From: Sarcocystis neurona
Taxonomy: Eukaryota; Apicomplexa; Conoidasida; Eucoccidiorida; Sarcocystidae
Reading direction: 5' to 3'
DNA: 64,000 bases
NCBI GenBank assembly: GCA_000727475.1
Contig: KL647308.1
Span: 2,321,961 to 2,385,960, forward strand
The notes beneath the pieces were generated by a model that was not told the DNA's origin, searched no databases, and saw only the letters and a list, made by a program, of their open reading frames with translations. This document shows, piece after piece, positions 1 to 11,328 of the stretch; the stretch's first letter is position 1, and each line of letters begins with the position of its first letter. A program made the translations under genes and the position numbers.

Positions 1-309
1 AGTCTCCCTCGCTGCGGGCGCGTGAAGAAGGGGCTCCGGCGGCCCCACACACGTCGAGTGGCTTCCCGCGTTTTCACCTGCTGCCTCGTCTCCGTCGCCG
101 TCCAGGGAGACACACGGAAGCGAAACGAACGCGAGACGGAGACACGGAGACACGAAGTGCCCTCCGTTTTTCCGTCGGCACCCTCATCATCGAGGACCCC
201 ACCTCTCATACGTGGCTTACACATGTGCTAACGCGTCTATATATGGTACTCCTCTTCCCTATATATATGTATGTATGTATATGTATGTATATGTATGTAT
301 GTACGTAGG

Positions 310-344
<35 letters not shown>

Positions 345-1600
345 ATGTATGTATGTATATGTATGTATATGTACGTATGTATGTATGTATATGTGTGTAT
401 GTATGTACGTATGTATGTATGTGTGTGTGCGTGTATATATATATATATATATATGTAGACGGAGAGAGAAGGACGCCGGAATTCTGTCTATTCACTTCCC
501 CACCTGCCACGGTGTATACCGCCATATGTGTGTGGGCCATCCAGTCTTCCACACATACACATATGAGAGAGATACGGAAACGGAGTGGCTCAGTCTGTCT
601 GTCTGCTGACTGTGCTGCGGCGTCCATCCTACACACATGTTCTACACACGTCCACATGTATGTGCAGGTATTCTGTCTCCTATACACCAAGGAAACGGAA
701 TACCTACACACACACACGTATATATGGCGGACTTCCCATGCGAAGGTGTACACCATGCAGCAGAGATTCACCAGCATGAATGGGAAGCACTGAACGCAAA
801 CCGACCCTCCCCGTCTCCCCGTCTCCGTGTCTCTCTATATATACAACACACGTAGAAGCCCGGGTCGGCCCCTTGCTGCGCAGGCACGTTGCCGTCTCCG
901 TCACATATATGTGTTGGACATCTCTGCTTCGGCCCTGGAGAGCCGCAGAGAAGACGAGACGGGCCGAGACAGGAAGAAGGGGGAGGTGTTTTCTCTCTGA
1001 ATAGGGCAGGAGGTCTGCTGCTGTACAGGACAGGTGGTGTGCATGCGAACTGCCTCTCCCCCTGTCCCCCTCTGTCGCGATGCATGCATATACATATGTG
1101 TGGGTAGAGGGCCGTCCTCTACATATATATATGGACACATGTGACACATGTGCAGCAGATGCAGAGAGGGGGAGGGTCTGGCGGCGCCTCTGCTTTCTGT
1201 CCTCTTTTCTGCGGTATGCGCTGCATCAAATAGGTCAGTATATTCACACACATATATATCGGTGGACGTAGGTACAGAGGCGCCTACACATATATACCGG
1301 AGACAGATAGACAGCGAAGAAGGGGGCCCTTTTCTCTCTGTCCACGCACACACATATCTTCTATGCCGGATACTTCACACATACATGCATGCAGAGAAAT
1401 ATGGATGGCTGGGTGGATGGACGGCTGGATGGATAGACGTGTATATACGAATATATGTGAGTATACGGTCTTCGAAGCATAGACGTGTATGTATAGGAGA
1501 CGGAAAGACAGAGAGATAGAGAAGGTTGGTGGTGACCCACCTTTTGTCTGTGAATTGACTCCCTCAGCTGCTACGGCATATATGCATGCATGGGTATACA
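1..1600. repeat. Microsatellite-rich spacer, no supported gene
   Basis: About 260-460 is an almost pure alternation of TATG/TATA/TACG steps. From 460 to 1600 the DNA is a looser mixture of GTATATAT, ACACACAT and short GC-rich patches, with GCATGC motifs near 1040, 1080 and 1386. Open frames here translate to Tyr/Val/Cys/Met or Thr/His/Ile strings, the signature of a microsatellite rather than a protein. No splice-bounded frame of normal composition was seen. Confidence 0.75.
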
Positions 1601-1626
1601 ATACAAACGTATATGGAGGGACAGAC

Positions 1627-1831
1627 CTATAGATAGATAGATACTCTTGTGTGTGTTCGCAGGTCTTGTTGTGTGTTTGGTATTTCGTGGGAAGAAGAGG
1701 GGAGAAGAGAGACCCCCTTGCCCGCGAATTTCTGCGGAAAGGGACGAAGAACGGCATGCAACTCGGTCTCGCCTTCTCTGCGTGTCTCCCGCTGCTGGCG
1801 CGAGGGGAGGTCCCTTCTCGACGCCGCAGCT
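1627..1831 (-). CDS. Possible 3' exon downstream of the Gln/Ala-rich gene
   Basis: On the minus strand a pyrimidine-rich stretch ends in GCGTAG at 1832, and an open frame of normal composition follows, with charged residues (for example RRDLPSRQQRETRR), until a stop at 1627. A possible donor (GAAG|GTTCGT) lies just before the stop of the upstream exon near 1966, so this may be an alternative or extra terminal exon of the 1958-6290 gene. The frame also opens leftward into microsatellite-coded Tyr/Ile/His, so its true end is unclear. No domain recognised. Confidence 0.2.
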
Positions 1832-1957
1832 CTACGCCCGCAGGAGAAGAGGAGCAGAAGCAGCAGCAGGAGAGGGTAGCAGAGGCCGCATGCATTCGTA
1901 CACATACATCTGCTGCCCGCAGGTGAAGAGCGAACTGCGGCGCAGAAGAAGTTCCTG

Positions 1958-2857
1958 TCACGAACCTTCGAGAATTCGGCCTCGGCCGTCCGTAGAAGTC
2001 GCCTCGCATGCAGCAGCAAGTTGCTGAGATAGACGCCTCAGCCGCTCAACGGCTGCTTCTCCTACTTCGTCACCAAGAAAAACCGTCTCCTCCTGCTGCT
2101 GCTGCTGCTGCTTCTCTGGCTGCGTCCTGAGGGCCTGCAGCTGCTCACGGAGCTGCTGCTGCTGCCGCGTTTCCACGGGCTGCTGTTGCTGCTGCTGCAG
2201 GGCGAGCTGCTGCTGTTGCTGCTCCAGCAGCTCAGTTCTTTCTTTTCGAGCCTTCTCCACATTTACTTGCATGCGCCGCATCATCTCATCAAAAGCAGCG
2301 CTATGAACCTTTCTTGTTTCTCTTTCCACTTCTTCCTGAAGCATGCGTACCACTGCAGCATATGCTGCGGCACCAACGCCACCTGCTGCTGCCTCTAAAA
2401 TGCCCCGCAGCCGCACATTTCCGCCGGCGCCTTCCTCTTCTCTTGTCCGCAAGCCTTCTTCTCCTTCTTGTTCTCCTTCTTCTGCTTCTCCATCTTCTTC
2501 TCTACCGCCTTTCTTCCCCTCCTGCGTTTGCTGCTGCTGCTGTTGCTGCTGCTGCTGTTGCTGCTGCTGCTGTGCGGCCGCCGCTGCTGCCTCGTCCAGC
2601 CGACGGTTGACATTTGCTGCTGCAGCAGCAATGACCGCCTGCTCTTCTGCTGCTTCCTCTAGCTCCTGCAGAAGGTCGGGGGTGACTTCAAGAGGCGTAT
2701 TCGTCCGCGGAGGAGGACGCTGTCCCGCTGCTGCAGCTGCTTCTCTTCTTTGCTGAAGCAGCTGCAGCAGCGGCTCGAGCTGCCGGTCAGCCTGCAGGGC
2801 GGCGTGCAAACGCTGCAGCAGGAACGGCTGCGTGTCCCGCAGGGCCCGCTGCAGCAG
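1958..2857 (-). CDS. 3' exon of a large Gln/Ala-rich protein gene
   Basis: This exon of 299 codons plus stop begins just after a strong acceptor (TTTTCTTTTAG at 2858-2868 on the minus strand) and is in phase 0. It opens with a Leu-rich helical stretch (LLQRALRD, then QPFLLQRLHAALQ). A Gln/Ala/Glu-rich middle follows with a run of about 15 Gln, then an Arg/Glu-rich segment likely to form a coiled coil (EVERETRKV, RRMQVNVEKARKER), more Gln tracts, and a stop at 1958. Poly-Gln is encoded mainly by CAG. No known domain is recognised; low-complexity helical segments of this kind are common in Eimeria proteins. The frame joins the 3826-6290 exon without a shift, which is the best support that both belong to one gene. 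Confidence 0.6.
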   Translation of the reverse strand: MLQRALRDTQPFLLQRLHAALQADRQLEPLLQLLQQRREAAAAAGQRPPPRTNTPLEVTPDLLQELEEAAEEQAVIAAAAANVNRRLDEAAAAAAQQQQQQQQQQQQQQQTQEGKKGGREEDGEAEEGEQEGEEGLRTREEEGAGGNVRLRGILEAAAGGVGAAAYAAVVRMLQEEVERETRKVHSAAFDEMMRRMQVNVEKARKERTELLEQQQQQLALQQQQQQPVETRQQQQLREQLQALRTQPEKQQQQQQEETVFLGDEVGEAAVERLRRLSQQLAAACEATSTDGRGRILEGS

Positions 2858-3825
2858 CTAAAAGAAAACAGCAACGCAAAAGCAAAAGCAGCAGGACGAC
2901 ATCAAGTGGATAGCAGCAGCAGAGAAGGAGAGATAAAAAGGGAAAAGAGAGCAGCAGGGAGAAAACCGAGGGTTGCCGACAGATCAAGAAGCAGCAGCAG
3001 AGAAAGTGGAGTGCCACTTCTCAGAAAGACCACGCACAGCTGCAGCAGCTCTCTCACGGACGTGCGTAGCAGCAGCAGCAGGAGGGGCATGCAGCATCAG
3101 CAGGAGGGGCATGCAGCAGCAGCAGGAGGCCCATGCAGCAGCAGCAGCAGGAGGGCATGCAGCAGCAGCAGCAGGAGGAGGAGGAGGGGCATGCAACAGC
3201 AGCAGGAGGCCCATGCAGCAGCAGCAGGAGGGGCATGCAGCAGCGGCAGGACGGGCGAGCAGCAGCAGGGCGGGCGGGCAGCAGCAGGAGGGGCAGGAAG
3301 CAGTAGGGGCAGCAGGAGTGGCAGCAGCGGCGGCAACCGCTCTCAGTCGAAAGAGCAGCAAAGGGAGCCTTCTTGGGGCAATGCAGCAGCAGCAGCACCT
3401 CCGCATCGGCAGCAAGGCAGCAGCAAACACGCATAAAGACTCTTGCGAGGACGGAGCAACGCGACGAAGAGAAGAAGACGCAGGAAGAAACCGAAGCAGA
3501 AAACGAGCGAGGACGAAGAAGATGAACAGCAAGGCAATCGACGAAGAAGAAGAAGAAGTCAACAGAGAAAGGAGACGAAATAGACCGAGGAGGACGGAGG
3601 ATAAGAAGAGAAGGGACGTAAGGCAGAAGAAGAGGAAGGGAAAGCAGAGCAGCAAATCGAAGAAGACAGAAAGACAGGGCAGCAGAAGAAGTACACCAAG
3701 GCGGAAGAGAAGCACATGCGCCTGTGGGGGGTGGCGAGGGCTTAAGAGAGCCACCTTTGTATAGACGGAGCCTATTCGTTTCTTCTTGGGGGCATGCAGC
3801 TGCTGCAGCTTCTGTGTCCTCCTAC
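2858..3825 (-). other. Phase-0 intron of the Gln/Ala-rich gene
   Basis: The donor is CAA|GTAGGA at 3826/3825 and the acceptor TTTTAG|CTG at 2858/2857, both between codons, giving a 968-bp GT-AG intron. The interior is triplet-rich, but the sense strand carries CTG/TGC where the flanking exons carry CAG. The segment near 3430-3720 is a purine-rich plus strand (sense pyrimidine-rich). Open frames inside it translate to Leu/Cys/Pro-rich strings typical of reading CTG arrays. Confidence 0.55.
3069..3260. repeat. GCATGC-punctuated CAG minisatellite
   Basis: On the plus strand, blocks of GCAGCAGCAGCA alternate with GGAGGGGCATGCA or GGAGGCCCATGCA, giving roughly 18-27 bp units repeated about eight times. 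Most units carry a GCATGC hexamer or its CCATGC variant at a fixed place. The array lies inside the predicted intron 2858-3825. Confidence 0.75.
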
Positions 3826-6290
3826 TTGAAGAGCCTTTGCTGCTTCACTTGGCGAGAGCTGCGGCGAGTCAGGTGTCACGTGCATGTAACGAGAAAACAA
3901 AATTTGGGCAGCTTCAGGCAGCTGCAGCAGCCGAAGTTGTTGTCTCCGCAGCAGAGCCCTTGCAGCCGCATATACCCGCGCGGTCGTTCTTGTTCCTCTC
4001 TTCTCTTCTCCTCCCCCTGCTGCTCCTGCTGCTGCTCCTGCTGCTGCTGCTGCTCCTGTTGCTGCTGTTCCAGCTGCAGTTCCTGCTGCTGGAGTGCCTC
4101 CCTCCTCCTCCCGCCGCTGCTGCTGCCCCGTCTGTCGGCTGATCAGTCCTCCTGTCTGCTGCTGCTGCGGCTGCGGCTGCTGAGTTCTCGTCCCCTTTTG
4201 CTGCCTTCCCTTCGTGTCTGCTGCTTCCTCCTGCGGCGCACGGGGTCTCTGTTGCTGCTGCTGCGGTTGCTTCTCCTGCTGCTTTTTTTCCCCCAGCGTC
4301 GTCACTGCGACTTCTCCTTCCGTCTCGGCCTGCGGTTCTTCCTGCAGCAGCAGCAGTGGTCCTTCCTTCTCCTCTTCCGCTCCCCCGAACTCAAGCGGTT
4401 GCTGCTGCTGCTGCTCCGTCTCCTCTTCCTCTTCCTCTTGCCAAGCCCGCAGCTGCAGCCACGTGGCCCTTTCTAAGCGCTCCTGCGCTGCTGCTGCTGC
4501 TGCGTAGGCGTCCTCCTCGCTCTCCCCTTCCGCACCCCCCGCCGACCTGCTGCTGCTTTTGCTGCCCGTGCTGCTGCTGCCTCCTGCGCCAGGCGGAGCG
4601 AGAGGGAAAACCGTCGCCCACCCGTGGACTTCAAGCCTGCGGACGAGCCCGCCCACCCCACCGGCGTCGATGAGTCTGCGTGAGGCAGACAACTCCCCTT
4701 CCTTCCATGGGAGAAGAATTCTCTTCTTTCTTAGGACGATAGGGCCCTCGGGTTGCTTCCCTTTCCCTGAACTCTCCTTTCTTCGGTCGTTATTATCTTC
4801 GTCCGTCTTTTGCTGCTGCTTTTGCTGCTGCCGCGCATGCAGTTTGTAGAGACGCATGAAAGGCCTCGGTATTTTCTTCTGCTGCAGCAGAGCAGCTTCT
4901 TCCTCGGTGAGAGCCGGCAGCACGAGCACGTCGTCGATGGTGGAGGCGTGCTGCAACGAGGCGCTGCGCTCTTTCTGGTGTACGTACACTGCAGCGAACC
5001 GCTGCTGCAACTCTGTGGGGTCGGTAGCAGCGAGGAAAGCGTCAACGTCTCGTGATGCATGCGGAGTAAAAAGCCAGTCCAGGTACAAGTTCTTCGGGAG
5101 TTCCTGCAGCAGCTGCTGTAGTTCTCCTGCGTCAATCTTGTCGCTTCTTTCCTTATAAAAAACAGTAGCAGCAGCCCGAGCCTCCTCTCCACCTGTCCAC
5201 CGGGCCGCTCTCTCCCGAGCAGCTGCTGCTGCTGCAGCAAACGGCAGCAGCTGCTCGTACGATCGTCCCCGCAGCAGATGCGCTTGCGCCGCTGCAGCTG
5301 CTGCTCCTGGGGGTCGTTGGCCAACGCCTCGCACTCCCGCTGTTGCTGCAGAGCGACGAGCAGCAACAGCAGCAGCCGCCTCTGCCGCAGCAGCAGCAGG
5401 AGCAGCACTGGGAAAAGTAGCGAAGGGCGGCAGATTCGTCGCTGCGACGTTCTGCTGCTGCTGCGAAAGAGAAGAGGGGGCGGCTGCCTCACCAAATAAG
5501 GAAGCTTCTAGCTCGGGAAGAGGGAACGGATACGCCAACCCCGGGGGAGCTACGATTTTCTCGCGAACGGATCTTCTGCTGTTCGCAGCCTCAGCTTTCT
5601 CGACGACACTTGCTGCAGCAGCAGCAGCAGTATGAGTAGCAGCAGAGGCAGCAGCGGGCGTAGCAGCAGCAGGCGCCGCAGCACCAACGTCCGCAGCAGC
5701 AACAGCAGCCGCGGGTCCAGTAGCAGCAGGAGCAGCAGCAAAAGCAGCAGCAGTCGGCGGTGAAGCGGCAGTAGCAGCAGCGCGCCCGGCATTGCGTCTC
5801 TGCGGCTGCTTCCTCCTCGTCTCTTGCTGCGTGTCCTGCTGCTGCTCCTGCTGCCGTCCCCGCTGCTTGTTCTTCTGCTGTTGGCCTTCCTCCTTCTGCT
5901 GCTTCTCGTGGGGCTGCTCCCGCCCACTCGGCTGCGGCTTCATCTTCTTCAGTCGCTGCTCTTCCCTCTCTTGCTGCTGCTGCTGCCGACGTTGCTGTTG
6001 CTGGGGCTGCCCTTCCTCCGGCTGCTTCTCCAACTGCTGCGGCACGTCCTCCTGCTGCTGCTGATCCCTCGGGAATCTGCGGCGGCTTCCTGCTGCTGCA
6101 TCACTTTCTGGTGCTGTTGCAGACTGCCTTCCTGCAGGGGATAGCGCTGCTGCTGCAGGCTTTGCTGTCCGTGTTGCATTGTGCCTTGCTGCTGCTGCAC
6201 CTGCTGCTGCACCTGCTGCGTCTCTGGCTCCCGCTTCTCCTTTCTTTCCTGCTGCTGCTGCTGCAGCAAGTCCCACGTCGGCTCCGCAAG
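3826..6290 (-). CDS. Main exon of a large Gln/Ala-rich protein gene, 5' end undetermined
   Basis: The minus-strand frame is open far upstream, but composition looks protein-like only from about 6290 to the donor at 3826. In order it shows Gln/Arg-rich coiled-coil-like sequence (first clear in-frame Met codon at 5943), a long Ala-rich stretch, then a more complex core at about 5170-4860 with mixed hydrophobic and charged residues (ELPKNLYLDWLF, RDVDAFLAATDP, KKIPRPFMRLYKLHA). A second complex block follows near 4780-4620 (RKKRILLPWKEGELSASRRL, VRRLEVHGWATVF), then Glu/Gln-rich tracts and a final helical segment (PEAAQILFSRYMH). No family recognised. With the 1958-2857 exon the product is at least 1000 residues. 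The 5' boundary is uncertain because two frames stay open through the CAG tracts at 6050-6290. A copy of the dispersed palindrome (4977-4990) lies inside and is read as AAVYVHQ. Confidence 0.6.
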
Positions 6291-7950
6291 GACTGCGTGA
6301 ACGTCGAGCAGCCGCAGAGGCAATGGGAGACGCAGCTGCAGCACTTCCCACGGCAGAGAAACCGGGACGGAGGAGAGAACGAGACGCAGCAACAGCAGGA
6401 GCAAGCCTGTAGAAAAATTCTTCACCACACGTTCTCCCGTCTGTGCGGCCCGCAGCAGCAGCAGCAGGTGTTGGAGCAGCAGCAGCAGCTTGACGCGCAC
6501 GAGGGAAGGGAGTAGAAGAGAAGCAGACAGGAGCAACAGCAGCAGCTATTTGAAAAGGGAAGACAGCAGCTGCAGCAGCAACGGACGTCACCCCAGGCAA
6601 GTACCTCCTGCCTACACCGAGGTTTATAGAACTATTCATCTGTGAAGAGCTGCAGCAATAAACAAACCCTGGGGAAACAGAGCGCCTCCTGCTGCCGTCG
6701 GTCTTTCCTCTGCTGCCGTTCAAGTGACAGCAACTGCTCCCTCTGCTGCTGCTGCAGTTCCTGAGTCTGCTGCGGTTGCCGCCGCTGTCCCAGACGCTTC
6801 CGCGGCTTCTGCTGCTGGTGCTGCTTCTGCTGCTGCTGCAGCCGCAGCTGCCGCCGCTGCTACTGGCCTGTGTGGCATTGTTGCGGCTGATTCTCCGGCT
6901 GCTGCTGCTGCATGTGGGATTGCTGCTGCCCCATCGGCTATTGCTGCACCACCTGTCTCTTGTCTCTAGGGAAGGGAACGTGTGCAGCAACGCAGAAAAG
7001 AGAGTAAGCAGCCGCCACCGCCGCACTGCCGGAAGCTCCGCAGCAGCAACAGCAGCAGGCACTGGGCGCGCAGCAGCCGAGAGGAGAACAGCAGCAGCAG
7101 GAACTGCGACCAGAGATGCGGAAGAAGGAGCAGCAGCAGCACCGGCGGGTCGTCGGTGCGAACCAGCAGAAAGAGTAACGGCAGCAGTGGGGCACGACGC
7201 AGGTGTCACTACAGCAGCAGCAGCAAGTCGAGAAGGAAGAGAACAAACAGAAGCACGAGACGACAGGGGGGAAGCAGCAGCAGCAGGGGGAGGAAGGGTA
7301 GCAATAGAGAGGAAAGGCGTGTAGGGAAAGAAGCAGGAGCAACAGAAAACCTTTGCCGGCTGAGCAGCAAAATTGACGGAAGCGGGAGACGGGACCCCAC
7401 ACCGAGGAGCACCGGCAGCAGCAGCAGCGGCTGGGAGAGAGGAAGAAGCCAAGCAGGCAGGAAGGAAGAGAACAGAAAACAAGGAGAAGTAGCTGCAGCA
7501 GCGAAGACACGAACGGGGAGGCAGAAAGCCAGAGAAACGCACTGATTTCCCCCTGCTGCGTGTCCTTCGACAAAGACGCAGGAGCAGCAGCAGGCGGCGC
7601 ACTCGCACTTGCAGCAGACCGGAGAGCAGCAGCAGCAGAGAAGAGCGCAGCAAGAGAAGGAAACGAGGAGCGTGGAACAGCAGCAGGGGCAGCGAAAAGG
7701 AGAGAAGACAACGGCAGCAAGAAGCAACCACAAGCGGAAGAAGAAGAAGCGACAAAAGAGCAGACAGCAGCAGCAAGCAGTGCTGCAGCAGCAGATATCC
7801 CGGCACAGGCCGCAGCATACGGAGAAGCAGCAGCAGCAAAGAAGAAGGCAGCAGCAGCAGAGAAATCGAGGCCGGCGAGAAGACGAGGATGAAACACGCC
7901 GGCAGCAGCAACGGCAGCAGAAGCAGCGGAAGCAGCAGGAAGAGACGCCG
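6291..7950. repeat. Triplet-repeat region with strand switches, possible upstream exons
   Basis: The plus strand is CAG-rich at 6300-6560, CTG-rich at 6700-6950 and CAG-rich again at 6980-7950. On the minus strand 6650-6900 contains a Gln/Arg-rich frame (QQQQREQLLSLERQQRK) that could be an upstream exon of the 1958-6290 gene. On the plus strand 7560-7892 gives an Ala/Lys/Glu-rich frame and 7609-8418 a Gln/Arg-rich frame. None has a clear start or splice boundaries, so none is called as a gene. Confidence 0.5.
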
Positions 7951-8240
7951 GTGGGCAAAAAAAGAGACACGCGCGTCTCGCGCGTCGCTGCAGTCGCAGA
8001 GGAGACGCGCACGGGGTGTCGCCGCACGTCTCCCTCTTCACGTGGGGGAGACGGCGGCGGGCATCCCCGCGAGTTGACGAAGAGCGGAATTCGAAGCGAA
8101 ACGACCACAACGCAGAAGGACGCGGCGGGGGGGGAGGCCACCTTCGCATGCAGGCGCGCAGCGCAGGACGGGAGACAAAGCAGAAGCGGAGACGCATGCA
8201 GGGGGGGGGCAGGCAGCAAAGGGAGGGACACACAGGGCCA
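7951..8240. other. GC-rich DNA, no supported gene
   Basis: GC-rich sequence with several CGCG steps and two G runs (about 8128 and 8201). Overlapping frames on both strands are Arg/Ser/Pro/Thr-rich with no sign of a gene boundary. Confidence 0.4.
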
Positions 8241-8970
8241 GAGGAAGAGCTACTCTCCACCTGTACAGATAGAGACATATATGTGTGTATATGTATATAT
8301 GCATATATACGGAAAAACCAGGAGAGATCTACGAAAGACTCAGAGCCACCCTTCACATGTATATATACGTATATATGAGACGCAGGGAAGAGACACAGTA
8401 ATGGAGGTCTATCCTTAACATACGTATATATATATATATGTCCGTATATGCCACCCTTCACATATATATATACGTATATATGAGACGCAGAGACGAAGTA
8501 CACACACAGAGATAGAGGTGTATCCTTCACATAAATATATGTCCGTATATGGAAGGAGAAGGACAGCGCTATTCTTCCGATGTGTCTATACACAGACTTG
8601 TATGGGGAAGGGCAGAGAAAGACTCGGAGCAATCCTTCCTATGGAAGAGAGACACAGAGATGGAGCTGCCCTCTCTATATATCTGTACGTATATGTACAC
8701 ATATATATATGTGCATGTACGTATATAGGGAAGGACAGGAAGAGAGAGGATATCCTTCCCATGTGTATATAAGGAAGGGCAGCAAGAGACAGCGCAGTCC
8801 TTCACATGTATTTGGGGGGACAAAGACAGAGGGATATCTCCTTTTCAGAAGACATAAATATATTGATGTATGTGTACATGGAAGGACAGCGCATGCGCTA
8901 ATATCCTTCACACACACGTATATAGAGAGAGAGGAAGGGGCAGCGATACAGAGAGAGACACACACACACA
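8241..8970. repeat. Degenerate tandem repeats of a CCTTCACATATATA-type unit
   Basis: The phrase CCTTCACAT followed by (TA)n, CGTATATATGAGACGCAG and a purine-rich GAGACA stretch recurs near 8350, 8455, 8527, 8632, 8752, 8800 and 8906, often as CCTTCCCATG or CCTTCCTATGG. Spacing is irregular at about 50-110 bp. No protein-like frame is present. Confidence 0.65.
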
Positions 8971-9480
8971 CACGCATGCACACACATATATACATATATA
9001 CGGATATATGAATATGCACACACATGTGTGTATGTGTGTAGTTTTGTTTGTCTTGGGTTGCTGCCTGCTGCGAGGGAAGAGACGGCAGCAGAAGAGCTGC
9101 GGGGGGCAATGCGACTGCTGCGGCCGCGCGGAGAGAAGAGGCGGGGGCCGCGAGCAGAGCAGCGCGCATGCAGTCGCGAGGAGGAGAAGAGAGCGGATGA
9201 AAGACGAAGAGGAGATGCATGCGCGAGAACTGGAAAGACGCCTGGAAAAAGACGAAAAAGGAGGGGGAGTCTTTTTTGAGGGGTGCTGCATGCCACCGTC
9301 GGACGCGGAAGCGACAGCAGCAGCAGATGCGAATGGAGAGGTCTCCCGAGGCACCTGCTGTTGCCACGGAGAGAACAGGAGGGGGAGCTGATCGATGAAG
9401 AGGGGCAGGAAGGGGGAGAGATGAATGAAATGAAAAAATCAGGGGAGAAAAGGGGCCTACATCGGGGGTTTCATATCCAT
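8971..9480. other. Short GC-rich island between microsatellites, no supported gene
   Basis: About 9050-9470 is a GC-rich purine/CAG patch flanked by TA/CA repeats. Frames on both strands are open for 80-170 codons (for example Arg/Glu-rich on plus at 9028-9279), but they run into microsatellite and have no start or splice context. Confidence 0.35.
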
Positions 9481-9658
9481 CTGCAAGAATCTATATATAC
9501 ATATACACATATACATGTACATACATATACATATATACACGACAAAATATCTCTCCATATACATATATACATATATATATCTCCCCATACATATATATAT
9601 GTATATATATACTCATGTATATATGTATCTCTCTCTCTATATATATATATATATATCT

Positions 9659-9690
<32 letters not shown>

Positions 9691-9785
9691 CTCTCTCTCT
9701 GTATATATACACATGTACATATATATATATGGGAACAGCTCTCTCTACTTATATTTATCGATCTCTCTCTATCTCTCTCTATCTA

Positions 9786-9816
<31 letters not shown>

Positions 9817-11140
9817 CTCCTTGCGCGTATGTATATATACTCATGTATATATGTGTCTCTCTCTCTGTATCTATATACATATTCACATATATATATATAT
9901 ATATGAGAATCTCTCTCTCTCTCTATATATATATATCTATTTGTCTCTATCTATGTCTCTCTCTCTATATATATATCTCCTCATACACATAAATGTATAC
10001 ATATACATATATATATATAATCATGTGTATATGAATCTCTCTCTCTCTCTCTGTGTGTATATATACACATATGCATATATATATGTATATATATATATGT
10101 ATATATGAGAACATCTCTATATATATATATATGTCTCTCTGTCTATATATATATGTATATTTCCTTATATATATATATATATGTTGTGTAGTATTATAAG
10201 AGCGTTTGCACATGTACAGGAATATATGTGTGTGTAGATAAAGAGGGGAGAAGAAGTGAAGGCATCGAGAGACACAACGGAAGAGAAGTGCTGCTTCATA
10301 TACAACTTCAACTCCCCATACACAAACACAGACACACAAACACATATATACATGAATATATAGAGAGGGAGAATATATATACGGAGAGAGATATTCTCAT
10401 ATATATATATGTATGTGTATATGTGTATACATACAGAGAGATAGAGAGATAGAGAGATAGAGAGATACATATATATATGTGTATATATATATAGATAAAG
10501 AGAGATATTCCCATATATGTATGTATGTGTATATGTATGTGTAGAGAGATAGAGGAAGAGAGGAAGGCAGAGAGGAACGTACACAGAGAGGGAGATGAAA
10601 AGAAATGGAAAATCACTTCATTGACAAATATGAGTCCGCAGCACTGTTTCATATACTGATACAGAGGAAGAAATATAGTCAGTACGACACAAACACATAT
10701 ACGTATATGAGAATATCTCTCTTTATCTATCTATATATATATATACATATATGTATATATGTATCTCTCTATCTCTCTATCTCTCTGCATGTATACACAT
10801 ACACACACATATATATGAGAATATATATAGGGATAGAAAGTGAGAGACGCACATATACATAGATATGGAGACAGATACACACACACACACACACACACAT
10901 ATGCATATATATAGAATATAGAGAGAGTGTGTGTGTGTGTGTATGCGTGTGTATACATATAGGAGAATCCCATTGAACGTATAGAAGATGATACGAAGAG
11001 AGTCACATATGTAATAGGAAAAGAGTCATACACATATATATACTAGAAGGGGAGTCACACATATATAGAGTAGTAAGAGAGTCACATGTATATATAGTAG
11101 AAACATAGAGTGACACACATATATGTGTGTGTGTAGTATT
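9481..11140. repeat. Long TA/TC/TG microsatellite block
   Basis: About 1.6 kb of alternating (TA)n and (TCTC)n, with CTCATGTATATATGTATCTCTC-like blocks of roughly 80-90 bp repeating through 9550-10110, then a mirrored purine version (GAGAGATA) at 10230-10560 and mixed GT/CA at 10690-11140. All open frames translate to Ile/Tyr/Ser/Leu strings. Confidence 0.85.
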
Positions 11141-11328
11141 ATGGGAGTGCTAGAAAGTAGAAGTCGTCGAGGTCGTGTTGGTGGAGCCGTTTTACGACCC
11201 TCGCAGTAGCAGCAGCAGCAGGAGGAAGAGCAGAACGTCTCAGTTTTTGCGGAGGAGAAGTGGCCCTGGAAGTGTGCGCAGCAGCAGTCGCCCCAGGAGC
11301 AGTACGCAGTAGGAGGAGCTCTCCACTT
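11141..11328. other. Spacer with CAG patch
   Basis: A short GC-richer stretch with CAG triplets between the microsatellites and the 3' end of the 11.3-12.3 kb minus-strand gene. It may be 3' UTR; nothing else is visible. Confidence 0.3.

Noticed and set aside
212..793. Long open frames on both strands of the 5' spacer
   Set aside because: They are read off TATG/TATA microsatellite and give Tyr/Val/Cys/Met strings.
6661..6680. Telomere-like AAACCCT
   Set aside because: Single copy (AAACCCTGGGG); no tandem TTTAGGG array anywhere in the window.
6291..7911. 5' half of the 1379-codon minus-strand open frame
   Set aside because: It becomes Leu/Cys/Ser-rich from CTG tracts; openness through a stop-free triplet array is not evidence of coding.
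9483..10108. Frames of about 200 codons in the TA/TC block
   Set aside because: Pure Ile/Tyr/Ser/Leu repeats from microsatellite DNA.
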